Translations under genes and position numbers: made by a program | Shown here: one piece after another, positions 37,190 through 46,107 of the stretch | How positions within the stretch are numbered: position 1 is the first letter of the stretch | Layout of the letters: every line of letters begins with the position of its first letter | From: Alphaproteobacteria bacterium | Lineage (GTDB): Bacteria > Pseudomonadota > Alphaproteobacteria > Micropepsales > Micropepsaceae | NCBI GenBank assembly: GCA_017307355.1 | Contig: JAFKFG010000009.1 | Span: forward strand, 62,001-126,000 | Length of the DNA: 64,000 bases | Reading direction: 5' to 3' | The notes under the pieces: generated by a model | Seen by the model: only the letters and a program-made list of their open reading frames with translations | Database searches by the model: none | What the model was told of the DNA's origin: nothing

Positions 37190-39340
37190 TCAATGCGGCG
37201 CGGCGCCGGACAGGACTTCCTTGACCTTGGCGGCCAATTGCTTGAGCCCGAACGGCTTGGGCAGGAAATGCAGGTCCGAGGCGTTCTCGTCATTGCGGCG
37301 GAAGGCTTCCTCGGCATAGCCCGACATGAAAATGACCGGCAGGTCGGGTTTCAATCCCTTCACATGGCGCACCATGGTGGGCCCGTCCATGTTGGGCATC
37401 ACCACGTCGGTGACCAGCAGGTGAATTTCCTGGCCGCCCGCCTTGACGATCTCCAGTCCTTCCTCGCCGCCGCCCGCTTCCAGAACATTATAGCCGCGCA
37501 TCCGAAGCGCCCGCGCCGCGAAGCTGCGCACCGCTTCTTCGTCTTCGACCAGAAGGATCGTGTCCTGGCCCGTCACGTCGCGGGGCGCGGCCGCCGCGGC
37601 GGCTTCGGCGACGGGCGCATTCGCATCGATGCGATGGCGCGGCAGATAGATCTTGAAGCTGGCGCCATGGCCGATCTCGCTGTCCACGGTGATGAAGCCG
37701 CCCGACTGCTTGACGATGCCGTACACGGTGGCAAGGCCCAGGCCCGTGCCTTGGCCCACCGGCTTGGTGGTGAAGAAGGGATCGAAGATCTTGCTGATAT
37801 TCTCTTTGGAAATGCCGGTGCCGGTGTCGGCGACTTCGATGCGGACATACTCGCCCGCCGGCATGATGGCGGTGCCCAGCGCTTCGGGCTGCTGGACCGT
37901 ATCGTTGGCGGTGGTGATGGTGACCGTGCCGCCGCCCGGCATGGCGTCGCGGGCATTGACCACCAGATTGATGATGGCGTTGGACAGCTGGGTCTCGTCG
38001 GCATGGACCGGCCAGAGCTCGGGGCCGTTGTGAACCTTCAGCTCGATGCCTTCGCGCAGCAGGCGGCGCAGCATCTGCGCCAGTTCGGTGGTCATGTCGG
38101 CCAGCGCCAGCACCTTGGGCTGCATGGTCTGCTTGCGGCTGAACGCCAGAAGCTGGCCCACCAAGGTGGCGGCGCGCAGCGCGTTCTGGTGAACCTCGTT
38201 GATCTCTTTGAATGACGGGTCGCCCGCCGGATGCCGCATCAGCAGGAATTCGCTGTTGCCGATGATCACGGTGAGAAGATTGTTGAAGTCGTGCGCCACG
38301 CCGCCCGCCAGCTGGCCGACCGCCTGCAATTTCTGGGACTGGGCGAATTTGACTTCCAATGCTTTCTGTTCGGACACATCCGCCAGATAAAGCACCGCGC
38401 CATCCGGCATGGGCTGGGCGGACAGCTCCGCCATGCGCTCGCCCAGGCGCAATTCCAGCGGACGGCCCGTGCCTTCGCCCCGCGCCGTGGACCCGATCAA
38501 AACGCGCAAGGCGGCGCGGTCAGCCTGGTCCACCAGGTCGGTGGCATCGCGGCCGGCGAGCGGGCCGGCGGTGCCGAAAAATTTCGCGAACAAAGGATTG
38601 GCGTCGCGGATGATCCCGCCCGCATCGGCGAAGGCCACGCCCATGGGCGCATTGAGCAGAAGCGTACTCATCACATGATCGACGGGTGCCGAAACCGGCG
38701 CGACCGGTGCCGCCTGCGCTTTGGCCGCGGTCCGAAGATCGCCCGCGGGCGCCGCTTCGGGGGCCGGCGCGACCACGGGCTGCGGCGATGTGGTGGCGGC
38801 CAGGCGCGGGGTGAACCACCAGACGGTGCGCTGATCCTTCATCGGGCGCACGGCGGCGACCAATTCCAGTCCCGGCATCACCACAAAACTTTCTTCGCGG
38901 GGGCGGCCTTCGGCGGCATCACGCGACAGCCGGTAGAGAACCGCGCTGGACGGTTCGCCCGCCATCGCCAGTTCGGGCGGCGCGGCGCTGTCGCCATCCT
39001 TGGTGCCAGCCATTCGGCGATAGACCGGATTGCAATCCAGCACGGTGCCATCCGGGCCGGTGATCACCCAGGCGACATTGGCCCGCGCGGCGGCCTCGGA
39101 CACCCGCCTTGCGTCTTCGGTCTTCAGGCCTTCGCGCGGCCACACCGCATAAAGAAGCAAGGAGGCGACGGCGCCGATCCCGCCCAGAAGCGCATAGCCG
39201 GCAAATCCGGCTTGATCGGGCTGGGTCAGGGCCAAGCCCGCGGCCCCCAGGGCCACGATGGCGAACGCCAAGGCAGCCCAGCGCCAAGCTCCGGCCGGCA
39301 CGCCCAAAGTCCAGGTCGAAATCGCGCGGGAAGCCTGCAT
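37190..39340 (-). CDS. cckA: Cell-cycle hybrid histidine kinase CckA
   Basis: CckA feeds phosphate to CtrA through ChpT and reverses flow as a phosphatase. The order is: two membrane helices (residues ~20-65), PAS domains (~75-330), the HisKA motif AVGQLAGGVAHDFNNLLTV, an HATPase domain (DTGTGISKENISKIFDPFF, then GQGTGLGLATVYGIV) and a C-terminal receiver (LLVTDVVMPNMDG). Length from ATG 39340 is 716; GTG 39349 is possible. A GATTC site and TTAAC lie just upstream, at 39357-39368. Confidence 0.95.
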   Translation of the reverse strand: MQASRAISTWTLGVPAGAWRWAALAFAIVALGAAGLALTQPDQAGFAGYALLGGIGAVASLLLYAVWPREGLKTEDARRVSEAAARANVAWVITGPDGTVLDCNPVYRRMAGTKDGDSAAPPELAMAGEPSSAVLYRLSRDAAEGRPREESFVVMPGLELVAAVRPMKDQRTVWWFTPRLAATTSPQPVVAPAPEAAPAGDLRTAAKAQAAPVAPVSAPVDHVMSTLLLNAPMGVAFADAGGIIRDANPLFAKFFGTAGPLAGRDATDLVDQADRAALRVLIGSTARGEGTGRPLELRLGERMAELSAQPMPDGAVLYLADVSEQKALEVKFAQSQKLQAVGQLAGGVAHDFNNLLTVIIGNSEFLLMRHPAGDPSFKEINEVHQNALRAATLVGQLLAFSRKQTMQPKVLALADMTTELAQMLRRLLREGIELKVHNGPELWPVHADETQLSNAIINLVVNARDAMPGGGTVTITTANDTVQQPEALGTAIMPAGEYVRIEVADTGTGISKENISKIFDPFFTTKPVGQGTGLGLATVYGIVKQSGGFITVDSEIGHGASFKIYLPRHRIDANAPVAEAAAAAAPRDVTGQDTILLVEDEEAVRSFAARALRMRGYNVLEAGGGEEGLEIVKAGGQEIHLLVTDVVMPNMDGPTMVRHVKGLKPDLPVIFMSGYAEEAFRRNDENASDLHFLPKPFGLKQLAAKVKEVLSGAAPH

Positions 39341-39450
39341 TATCCGCACTTTACAGGATTCGGTTAACGAATGGTTTCCGTCTCGTAAACCATTATTTCT
39401 GCTTGTTAATTTCTGGGAAATTTCCCGCCCGCCCTCAAATAGCGAAGCGG

Positions 39451-39560
39451 TAGGGTGAGCCGCGACCGCGTTGCGGTCGAAATGGTCCGGTGGACCATTT
39501 CGAGCGGCGAACGGTCCGTAGCGACAGCGTGCGGACGGCCCGAGCGAGCGGCCGGGCGGG
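39451..39560. repeat. Dispersed palindromic repeat, family 1, copy D (inverted)
   Basis: The core hairpin AAATGGTCC (39480-39488) with GGACCATTT (39492-39500) is flanked by the inverse of the copy C flanks. A second inverted repeat (ACGGTCCGTAGCGACAGCGT and GCGGACGGCCC) lies to the right. It lies between cckA and flhB. Confidence 0.65.
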
Positions 39561-39596
39561 TTTCATTTCAAACGAGCGGCGACGAGCATTCTAAAG

Positions 39597-40670
39597 TCAG
39601 CGGCGCGGAATCGCGCCGCTGAGCCGCATCACATAGCCGATGATTTGCGCCACCGCCTTATAGTGTTCGGGGGGCACCGCCTCGTCGATCTCGATGCTGG
39701 CGTGCAGGGCACGCGCCAAAGGCGGATTTTCGATCACCGGCACGTCATGCTCTTCGGCCACGGCGCGAATGCGCAAGGCCAGCGCGTCCACGCCCTTGGC
39801 CACGCAGATCGGCGCCGCCATCTTTCCGGATTCGTATTTCAGCGCCACGGCAAAGTGGGTGGGGTTCATGATCACCACCGTGGCCTCGGGCACCGCCGCC
39901 ATCATGCGCTTCCGGGAACGCTCCTGGCGGATCTGGCGCACTTTGGCCTTGATGGCGGGATCGCCTTCATTCTGGCGATATTCTTCCTTGATCTCCTGCT
40001 TGGACATGCGGTTGCGCTTCATGAAGCGCAGGCGCTGCAGGAAATAATCCAGGCCCGCGATCACCAGCAGCGCCGACAGCGAGGCGATCAGCACCTTGAA
40101 CAGAAGGTGGCTCATGTCGCCCACCACGGCTCCCGGCGACTGAGTCAGAATGGCTTCCAGCATGCCCCGTTCGGGCCAGAGCTGCGTCCAGATCGCCATG
40201 CCCACGATGGCGATCTTGATCAGGCCCTTGAGCAGATTCATCCAGCCTTCCGGACCGAAGGTTCGCGCCAGGCCTTTGGGAATCGACAGTTTGGAGAAAT
40301 CGGGCGCCAGCCTTTCGGGATTGAGCGTGGGGCGGCTCTGCAGCACATGACCGGCCAGGCTGGCCGCGACCATCACGCCCATGAAGGGCGCCAGGATCAG
40401 CGCCAGATGCAGCAAAAGCCCCCGCGACATGGAGGCCAGACCCGCGCCATCGACCGCCATCTGCTCCGGCTGTTCGATGAACATGGTGAGAAGCTCGGCG
40501 ATGGCCACCGCCGTGGAATGGCCGAACATGGCGATCGCCAGGGTGCCGCCCGCCAACAGCACCAAGGCGGTCACTTCGGTGGATTTGACGATGTCGCCGG
40601 ATTCGCGCGCCTGTTCGAGCCGTTTTGCTGTCGGCTCTTCGGTCTGCTGCGATTTGTCTTCGTCGGCCAT
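39597..40670 (-). CDS. flhB: Flagellar export switch protein FlhB
   Basis: FlhB is the export-gate component that changes substrate specificity after self-cleavage. It has four membrane helices in residues ~30-210, and the autocleavage motif NPTH is intact (VVIMNPTHFAVALKYE). The N-terminal start DKSQQTEEPTAKRLEQARE is typical. The 357-residue length is normal. It follows fliR by 17 bp. Confidence 0.95.
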   Translation of the reverse strand: MADEDKSQQTEEPTAKRLEQARESGDIVKSTEVTALVLLAGGTLAIAMFGHSTAVAIAELLTMFIEQPEQMAVDGAGLASMSRGLLLHLALILAPFMGVMVAASLAGHVLQSRPTLNPERLAPDFSKLSIPKGLARTFGPEGWMNLLKGLIKIAIVGMAIWTQLWPERGMLEAILTQSPGAVVGDMSHLLFKVLIASLSALLVIAGLDYFLQRLRFMKRNRMSKQEIKEEYRQNEGDPAIKAKVRQIRQERSRKRMMAAVPEATVVIMNPTHFAVALKYESGKMAAPICVAKGVDALALRIRAVAEEHDVPVIENPPLARALHASIEIDEAVPPEHYKAVAQIIGYVMRLSGAIPRR

Positions 40671-40687
40671 GATTTTCTAGGCGCCCG

Positions 40688-41452
40688 CTAAAGAAAGGTG
40701 CCCATCGAAGTGGTGTAGTAGCTGAGAAACAACGTGATGATCGAACCCAGCATCGCCAGCATGATGACGAAGCCGCAGAGAATGTTGATTGGCACCGCCA
40801 CGAAAAAGATCTGCAATTGCGGCATCAGCTTGGCCAACACGCCCAGCGCCGCATAGATGGCAAAGCCGAACACCAGGAACGGTGCCGCCAGCTGGAAGCC
40901 CAACGCAAAGGACGAGGACACGAGCCGGATCACCAATTGCGCCATGTCGGCGGTGGGCAGCGCCGCGCCCGGCGGCAGCATGCGATAGCTGCCCGCGACG
41001 GCGCCGATCGCCAGATGATGCAGGTCGGTGGCGAAGATCATCACCGTGCCCAGCATGGTGAGGAAATTGCCCACCACCGCGCCCTGGGTGTTCTGGGTGG
41101 GATCGAGCGTCTGGGCATAGGCAAGACCGATCTGGGAGGCGATCAGAAAGCCCGCCACCTGCAGCGCGCTCATGATGACGGCCGCCATCGCGCCGACCAG
41201 CACGCCGGCGGTGATCTCCTGACCGATCAGGATGACCAGGGACAGCATGGTCTGGGGCGCGGCGGCCGGATATTGGCCCTGCACCGTGGGGGTCAATGCA
41301 AAAGAGATCGCCAGCGCCAGCACCAGCCGCACCCGGGCCGGCACGCCCATAGTGCCGATGCCGGGCAGGAGCATCATCATCGCGCCTACCCGCGAGAACA
41401 CCAGCAGGTAGGTGAGGATGATGCCCGTGAGGGCGGGAAGGTGAATATGCAT
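40688..41452 (-). CDS. fliR: Flagellar export protein FliR
   Basis: FliR is a core membrane subunit of the export gate with FliP and FliQ. The 254-residue protein has six predicted membrane helices. Family features include FSRVGAMMMLLPGIGTMGVPARVR near the N-terminus and GQEITAGVLVGAMAAVIMSALQ. It lies between fliQ and flhB, the usual order. Confidence 0.93.
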   Translation of the reverse strand: MHIHLPALTGIILTYLLVFSRVGAMMMLLPGIGTMGVPARVRLVLALAISFALTPTVQGQYPAAAPQTMLSLVILIGQEITAGVLVGAMAAVIMSALQVAGFLIASQIGLAYAQTLDPTQNTQGAVVGNFLTMLGTVMIFATDLHHLAIGAVAGSYRMLPPGAALPTADMAQLVIRLVSSSFALGFQLAAPFLVFGFAIYAALGVLAKLMPQLQIFFVAVPINILCGFVIMLAMLGSIITLFLSYYTTSMGTFL

Positions 41453-41478
41453 TCGAGCTTTCGGGCGCCGGGGATGTA

Positions 41479-41742
41479 TCAGTAAGCGGCGATGCGGGCC
41501 GCGATATCGGTCATCAGGCTGCCCAGGGCCGAACCGGCAAAGGGCAGGAAGATCAGAAGCACGATGAAGACGGCCACGATCTTGGGCACGAACACCAGGG
41601 TCTGTTCCTGAATCTGGGTGAGGGCCTGCAACAGGCCGATGCCCAGGCCCACCACCAACGCGGTGATCATGGCGGGGGCGATCATCTCCAGAAGGACGAT
41701 GATGGCCGAGCGGGCGAAATCGATGGCGGAAGCGGAGTCCAT
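41479..41742 (-). CDS. fliQ: Flagellar export protein FliQ
   Basis: FliQ is a two-helix membrane subunit of the export gate. Its 87 residues hold two hydrophobic segments and the signature GIGLLQALTQIQEQTLVFVPK. I use ATG 41742 (MDSASAIDFARSA), which has AAGGA seven bases upstream; the longer start at 41772 runs into a repeat. It is followed by fliR. Confidence 0.92.
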   Translation of the reverse strand: MDSASAIDFARSAIIVLLEMIAPAMITALVVGLGIGLLQALTQIQEQTLVFVPKIVAVFIVLLIFLPFAGSALGSLMTDIAARIAAY

Positions 41743-41767
41743 GCTGTGTTCCTTACTTTCCGAATTC

Positions 41768-41794
41768 CTCACCCTGAGCCTGTCGAAGGGTGAG
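41768..41794. repeat. Single family 2 hairpin between fliE and fliQ
   Basis: CTCACCCT (41768-41775) pairs with AGGGTGAG (41787-41794) around GAGCCTGTCGA. It resembles the hairpin at 26675-26701, and lies just after the fliE stop inside the operon. Confidence 0.6.
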
Positions 41795-41808
41795 CGCGTC
41801 GAAACAAA

Positions 41809-42123
41809 TCAAATCGGCATGCTCATGATGGACTGGTAGGCCGCGACCACCTTGTCGCGCACCGCCACCACCGTATCGAGAGTGAGTTCGGCGGAATTCA
41901 CCGAATTGACCACATCGACGATATTGGCCTTGCCGGCGACCTGCGCGGTGGCGGCCTGTTCGCCCTGGCGGATATTGGCGATGGAATCCTTCACCGCACC
42001 GGAGAGGAAATCCGAAAAGCTGGCGCCCGGCGCCTCGGCGGGCACGATGCCCGGCGAAGACGCGGCCTGCGCCATGCGGGCGACATTTTGGTAAGCGGCG
42101 GCGGCGGCTGCGGGAAGGGCCAT
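41809..42123 (-). CDS. fliE: Flagellar hook-basal body protein FliE
   Basis: FliE is the adaptor linking MS ring and rod. The 104-residue protein has the C-terminal family pattern VNSVNSAELTLDTVVAVRDKVVAAYQSIM. The N-terminal half is variable and Ala-rich. It is in the usual flgB-flgC-fliE order, but a two-hairpin repeat (42164-42229) separates it from flgC. Confidence 0.92.
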   Translation of the reverse strand: MALPAAAAAAYQNVARMAQAASSPGIVPAEAPGASFSDFLSGAVKDSIANIRQGEQAATAQVAGKANIVDVVNSVNSAELTLDTVVAVRDKVVAAYQSIMSMPI

Positions 42124-42163
42124 TCACATTCTCCCTAGAAGCGTTGAAGCGCACACGGACTTT

Positions 42164-42240
42164 CTTCCCCCGTGGCCGCAGGCCTGACGGGGGAAGATGT
42201 CTGCTAGGCCGCTTGCGGCCGTGGCAGACAGATGGGGGCA
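42164..42240. repeat. Dispersed two-hairpin repeat, family 3, copy 1
   Basis: CTTCCCCCGT (42164-42173) pairs with ACGGGGGAAG (42187-42196). A second stem, GTCTGC with GCAGAC plus inner GGCCGC/GCGGCC, follows at 42199-42229. The whole matches, inverted, the element at 63555-63625, where the second stem is GTCTTCC/GGAAGAC instead. Confidence 0.65.
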
Positions 42241-42266
42241 ACAAAAAAGGCGAGCGACGATGATTG

Positions 42267-42677
42267 TCATTTATTCAAAAGATCCACCGTCTTCGCGAGC
42301 ATCTGTTTCGTCGCATCCATGACCGTCAGATCCGCTTCGTAGGAACGCTGGGCTTCGCGCATGTCCATGATTTCAATCAAGGGATCGACATTGGGCAGCT
42401 TCACATAGCCCTGCTTGTCGGCATTGGGATTGCCGGGGTCGTACTGGCTGCGGAATTCGCTTTTGTCGGTGACGGTCTTGCCGTTCGCCACCAGATGGGC
42501 GCCCAGCTCGCGGTCGAATTTCGAAGTCACGGTCGAGACCTTGCGGCGATACGGGTCGGCGCCGGGCGTGGGCGAAGTGGAATCGGCATTGGCGATATTC
42601 TCCGAAATCACTTTCATGCGTTCGGACTGGACGCGCATGCCGGACGCGGCAACGGCCATGGAAGTCGAAAAGTCCAT
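42267..42677 (-). CDS. flgC: Flagellar basal-body rod protein FlgC
   Basis: FlgC is a proximal rod subunit. It has the N-terminal rod motif MDFSTSMAVAASGMRVQSER with KVISENIANADSTSPT, and the C-terminal NVDPLIEIMDMREAQRSYEADLTV. The length of 136 is normal. It follows flgB by 23 bp. Confidence 0.94.
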   Translation of the reverse strand: MDFSTSMAVAASGMRVQSERMKVISENIANADSTSPTPGADPYRRKVSTVTSKFDRELGAHLVANGKTVTDKSEFRSQYDPGNPNADKQGYVKLPNVDPLIEIMDMREAQRSYEADLTVMDATKQMLAKTVDLLNK

Positions 42678-42700
42678 ATGGGATCTCCTTGTCCTGTGGC

Positions 42701-43105
42701 TCAGTGGCCGATGGCGGTTTTCATCATGGTCATCGCCTTGGCGTAGATGTTCGCCGCGGCCTGGAATTGCGCCTGGGTGTCGGCGACCTTGATCATTTCG
42801 GCTTCCAGCGAAACCGAATTGCCGTTGGGATTGGATTCGATGTCATGGGTTTCGACATCGTCGAATTTGGTGGAACCTTCCGGGCGGATGGCGATGTGAT
42901 GCGCGTTGGTGACGCGCAGATTGCCGGCATTGTTGAAGGCCGGCGTGTGCAGACTGTCCTTGAAATCCAGCGGTTTGAGGTCGCGGGCGACGAAACGCGG
43001 CGTGTCGGCATTGGCGACGTTCTGCGCCAGGACATCCTGGCGCTGATGCAGCCAGGACATGCGGGTGCGAAGCATGGACATCAGAGAGACGTCGGGCAGA
43101 TCCAT
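42701..43105 (-). CDS. flgB: Flagellar basal-body rod protein FlgB
   Basis: FlgB is the first rod subunit. The motif QRQDVLAQNVANADTPRFVA lies near residues 21-40, and the C-terminal helix contains AEMIKVADTQAQFQAAANIYAKAM. Length is 134. It heads the minus-strand operon flgB-flgC-fliE-fliQ-fliR-flhB and diverges from fliO-fliP across a promoter region with two perfect CtrA boxes. Confidence 0.93.
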   Translation of the reverse strand: MDLPDVSLMSMLRTRMSWLHQRQDVLAQNVANADTPRFVARDLKPLDFKDSLHTPAFNNAGNLRVTNAHHIAIRPEGSTKFDDVETHDIESNPNGNSVSLEAEMIKVADTQAQFQAAANIYAKAMTMMKTAIGH

Positions 43106-43159
43106 CGCGGTAACCTTTTGTTAGCCTTCGAATGACGGCCCATCCTGATGCGGTCATGC

Positions 43160-43175
43160 TTAAGCACGACTTAAC
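43160..43175. promoter_or_regulatory. CtrA box 1 in flgB/fliO region
   Basis: TTAA-GCACGAC-TTAAC is an exact match to the CtrA consensus TTAA-N7-TTAAC. It is 55 bp upstream of flgB and about 150 bp before fliO. Confidence 0.75.
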
Positions 43176-43210
43176 GATGGAGATTTTTGCCGGGCATTTT
43201 CTGCCGCGAT

Positions 43211-43225
43211 TTAACGCATGATTAA
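43211..43225. promoter_or_regulatory. CtrA box 2 in flgB/fliO region
   Basis: TTAA-CGCATGA-TTAA is a second TTAA-N7-TTAA element 36 bp from the first, towards fliO. Two boxes in one divergent spacer suggest one site for each operon. Confidence 0.7.
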
Positions 43226-43326
43226 GGTTGACGCTTGTTTACTGCCGCCCCTGAGCGTTTCGGCGAATTGCACCGTCTCCATGAAAATTGTCGGTCGCGC
43301 ATCGCCGCAACGCGAAAAGGAATAAA

Positions 43327-43596
43327 ATGACATTTGAAATTCTTCGCTATGTCGGCGCCCTGTTTCTGGTTCTCGCCCTGATCGGCGCCGCCGGCATCGC
43401 CGCGCGCAAATGGGGCGTGCCCGGCATCACCAAGTCCGTGGATCAAAAGCGTCTGGCGGTGGTCGAGACTTTGATGATCGGGCCGCGCCAGAAGCTGTTC
43501 ATCGTGCGCCGCGACAATGTCGAGCATCTGATTTTCTCCAGCCCCGATGGTGCCTGCCTGGTTGAAAATATTCCCCAAAAAGCTCCGGCGACATGA
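43327..43596 (+). CDS. fliO: Flagellar biosynthetic protein FliO
   Basis: An 89-residue FliO-like protein with one N-terminal membrane helix (residues 6-24) and a short cytoplasmic domain with RLAVVETLMIGPRQKLFIVRRD, which is the FliO pattern. FliO helps assemble FliP. ATG 43327 has AAAAGGA upstream; the in-frame ATG at 43288 is less likely. Its stop overlaps the fliP ATG. Confidence 0.85.
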   Translation: MTFEILRYVGALFLVLALIGAAGIAARKWGVPGITKSVDQKRLAVVETLMIGPRQKLFIVRRDNVEHLIFSSPDGACLVENIPQKAPAT

Positions 43597-44399
43597 AGCA
43601 CATCAAGACCTTTCTGCCGTTTCTGCTGGGGCTGGCGATCCTGATCGTTCCGGCCATCGCCATGGCGGCGCCGGCGCTTCAGCCTGCCGCCGCCAATGCG
43701 GGTGCCGCGGCAGCGAATAGCGGGCTTTCCATCGACGTCACCGGCAGCGGGCTTTTCACCGACCGGATGGTGCAGATCGTCGCCCTGATCACGGTTCTGT
43801 CGATCGCGCCCTCGATCCTGATCATGATGACCAGCTTTGTCCGCATGGTCGTGGTGCTGTCCTTGTTGCGCACGGCGCTGGGTCTGCAGCAAAGCCCGCC
43901 CAACAGCGTACTGGTGTCGCTGGCGATGTTCCTCACGCTCTTCGTGATGACGCCGACCTTAACCGACGCTTATCACCAGGGCGTCGAGCCGATGATGAAC
44001 AATCAAGTGACGGCCGAGCAGGGCTTCACCGCCGCCATGGTGCCGATGAAGAAATTCATGCTGGCCCATGTCCGCGACAGCGATCTGAAGCTCTTCATGG
44101 ACATGGCCCACACCAAGCCCACGCCCAAGGCCGAAGACACGGCGCTCACGACCCTCGCCCCTGCCTTCATGCTGTCGGAACTGAAGCGGGCCTTCGAGAT
44201 CGGCTTTCTGATCTTCGTACCCTTTCTGATCATCGACATGGCGGTGGCCTCCATCCTGATGAGCATGGGCATGATGATGCTGCCCCCGGTGATCATCTCC
44301 CTGCCCTTCAAGCTGATCTTCTTCGTGCTGGTGGATGGCTGGCGCCTGATCGCCGGCTCGCTGGTGGAAAGCTATCTGCACAGCCCCCCTCACACCTGA
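43593..44399 (+). CDS. fliP: Flagellar export protein FliP
   Basis: FliP is the core of the export gate. It begins with a signal peptide (residues 1-24), then four membrane helices. Family signatures are APSILIMMTSFVRMVVVLSLLR and PFLIIDMAVASILMSMGMMMLPP. The 268-residue length is normal. It is translated from an ATGA overlap with fliO. Confidence 0.95.
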   Translation: MKHIKTFLPFLLGLAILIVPAIAMAAPALQPAAANAGAAAANSGLSIDVTGSGLFTDRMVQIVALITVLSIAPSILIMMTSFVRMVVVLSLLRTALGLQQSPPNSVLVSLAMFLTLFVMTPTLTDAYHQGVEPMMNNQVTAEQGFTAAMVPMKKFMLAHVRDSDLKLFMDMAHTKPTPKAEDTALTTLAPAFMLSELKRAFEIGFLIFVPFLIIDMAVASILMSMGMMMLPPVIISLPFKLIFFVLVDGWRLIAGSLVESYLHSPPHT

Positions 44400-44459
44400 G
44401 CCGTCTTGACGCTGTTTTGAGAGCGCGGGAGGATCGTCCCAACGGATTGGGAGGGGTTC

Positions 44460-46094
44460 GTGCCGCGTATTTCGCGCCTGAAGACATTCGTCTCGGTTTT
44501 CAGCCTGCTTCCGGTCCTGGGCATCGCCATTCCGGCGGCCCATACCGCCCCCACGCCCGCCAAGGGCGCGGGCGATGCGGCCAGTTGCCGGGCCATGACC
44601 GGCCGGACCGTCGGCCCCGACATGCGCATCCTCACCGCCGAATATGCCGAAGACGGCACCATGGTCGGCAACACCAGGATCGATGTCCCGGTCTGCCGCA
44701 TCGTGGGCGTGGCCAACCCCACCGCCGATTCCCGCATCGGCTTCGAAGTCTGGATGCCGCCCGCCACTGCCTGGAACGGCAAATTCCGGGCCGAAGGTTC
44801 CGGCGGTTCGGCGGGCGCGATCTCGCCCGGTCCGATGCTGACGGCGCTCAAATCGGGCTATGCCACCATGTCCACCGACAATGGCCATATCACCGATCCC
44901 GACGCGCCCAATGGCGGCGCCGAGCAGCGCTGGGCCCTGGGCCATCCGGAAAAGATGATCGACTTCGCGTATCGCGCGCTGCATGTCTCGACCGTGGCGG
45001 CCAAGCAGATCGTGCGGGATTTTTACGGCAAGAAGGCCAGCCAGTCCTATTTCGTGGGCTGCTCGCAGGGCGGCCATCATGCGTTGATGGAAGCGACGCG
45101 CTTTCCCGAAGACTTTGACGGCATCATTGCCGGCGCGCCGGCCTGGCATTGGGCCAACCAGATGATCAACGCCACATGGAACAGCCGGGCCGCGCTGCTC
45201 GACCCCAGTGCCTTGACCGAAGACAGCGTGGCGCTGCTGCATCGCCGGGTGATGGCGGCCTGCGATGCGATCGACGGCGTCAAGGATGGCGTGATCGAGG
45301 ATCCGCGCCAGTGCCATTTCGATCCCGCCACGCTCACCTGCAAAGAAGGCGATGCCGCCGGCGAATGCCTGACCCCGGCCCAGGTCGCCGCCGCGAACGC
45401 GATTTACGACGGCGCCAAAAAGTCGGACGGCACGCCCATTTTCGTGGGCTATCCGCGCGGCAGCGAAGCGCAATGGGCGAAGCTGTGGGCGGGCGCGGCA
45501 CCGGGCGGATCGGCCTTCGATTTCTTCCGCTACTCGGTGTTCCAGAACAAGGATTTCGACAACACCAATTTCGATTACGACAAGGACACCAACCGCGCGC
45601 TTTCCGCCAAAGTGGTGGGCAGAGAGACGGTCGCCGATGTCTATAACGTCAAGCCCGACCTCACCGCTTTCAACCGGCATGGCGGCAAACTGATCATGTA
45701 TCACGGCTGGGCCGACCAGCAGATCTCGGCGTTCGCCGCGCTCGATTTCTATCGGCAGATCGTGGCCAAGGAAGGCCAGGCGCGTACCGCCAGCTTTCTG
45801 AAACTGTACATGCTGCCCGGCATCTTCCATTGCACCGGTGGTCCGGGCACCGGCAATTTCGGCGCGGCGGGAGCAGCCCTGCAGGACGATCCGCAGCACG
45901 ACATCGTCAAGGCGCTGGATGTGTGGGTGACGCAGAAGAAGGCGCCGGTGAATTTCATCGGCACCCGTCTTAATCAAAGCAAGGTGGCGGACCGCACCCG
46001 TCCGATCTGCGCCTTCCCGGCCCAGGCCAAATACAAAGGCCGCGGCGACATCAACGATGCCGCCAACTTCACCTGCGCGGTACCGCCGACATAG
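44460..46094 (+). CDS. Secreted tannase/feruloyl-esterase family hydrolase
   Basis: A 544-residue secreted alpha/beta hydrolase of the tannase family, which cleaves aromatic esters such as gallates or ferulates. A signal peptide covers residues 1-29. The nucleophile elbow is GCSQGG near residue 200, the acid is in YHGWADQQIS, and the base is in MLPGIFHCTGGPG. An Asp-rich DGVKDGVIEDPRQC segment may be the calcium loop. It starts at GTG 44460 after GGGAGGGG. No sugar or aromatic pathway genes adjoin it. Confidence 0.85.
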   Translation: MPRISRLKTFVSVFSLLPVLGIAIPAAHTAPTPAKGAGDAASCRAMTGRTVGPDMRILTAEYAEDGTMVGNTRIDVPVCRIVGVANPTADSRIGFEVWMPPATAWNGKFRAEGSGGSAGAISPGPMLTALKSGYATMSTDNGHITDPDAPNGGAEQRWALGHPEKMIDFAYRALHVSTVAAKQIVRDFYGKKASQSYFVGCSQGGHHALMEATRFPEDFDGIIAGAPAWHWANQMINATWNSRAALLDPSALTEDSVALLHRRVMAACDAIDGVKDGVIEDPRQCHFDPATLTCKEGDAAGECLTPAQVAAANAIYDGAKKSDGTPIFVGYPRGSEAQWAKLWAGAAPGGSAFDFFRYSVFQNKDFDNTNFDYDKDTNRALSAKVVGRETVADVYNVKPDLTAFNRHGGKLIMYHGWADQQISAFAALDFYRQIVAKEGQARTASFLKLYMLPGIFHCTGGPGTGNFGAAGAALQDDPQHDIVKALDVWVTQKKAPVNFIGTRLNQSKVADRTRPICAFPAQAKYKGRGDINDAANFTCAVPPT

Positions 46095-46107
46095 AGCGTT
46101 CTATTTC

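Noticed and set aside
43110..43132. GTAACC followed by CGAA upstream of fliO, a possible third SigF promoter
   Set aside because: The spacing is 13 bases, not 16 as in the two good copies, and it overlaps the flgB start region with CtrA boxes.
43959..45977. 672-residue open frame on the minus strand across fliP and the tannase gene
   Set aside because: It is antisense to two genes with intact motifs and spans their boundary.
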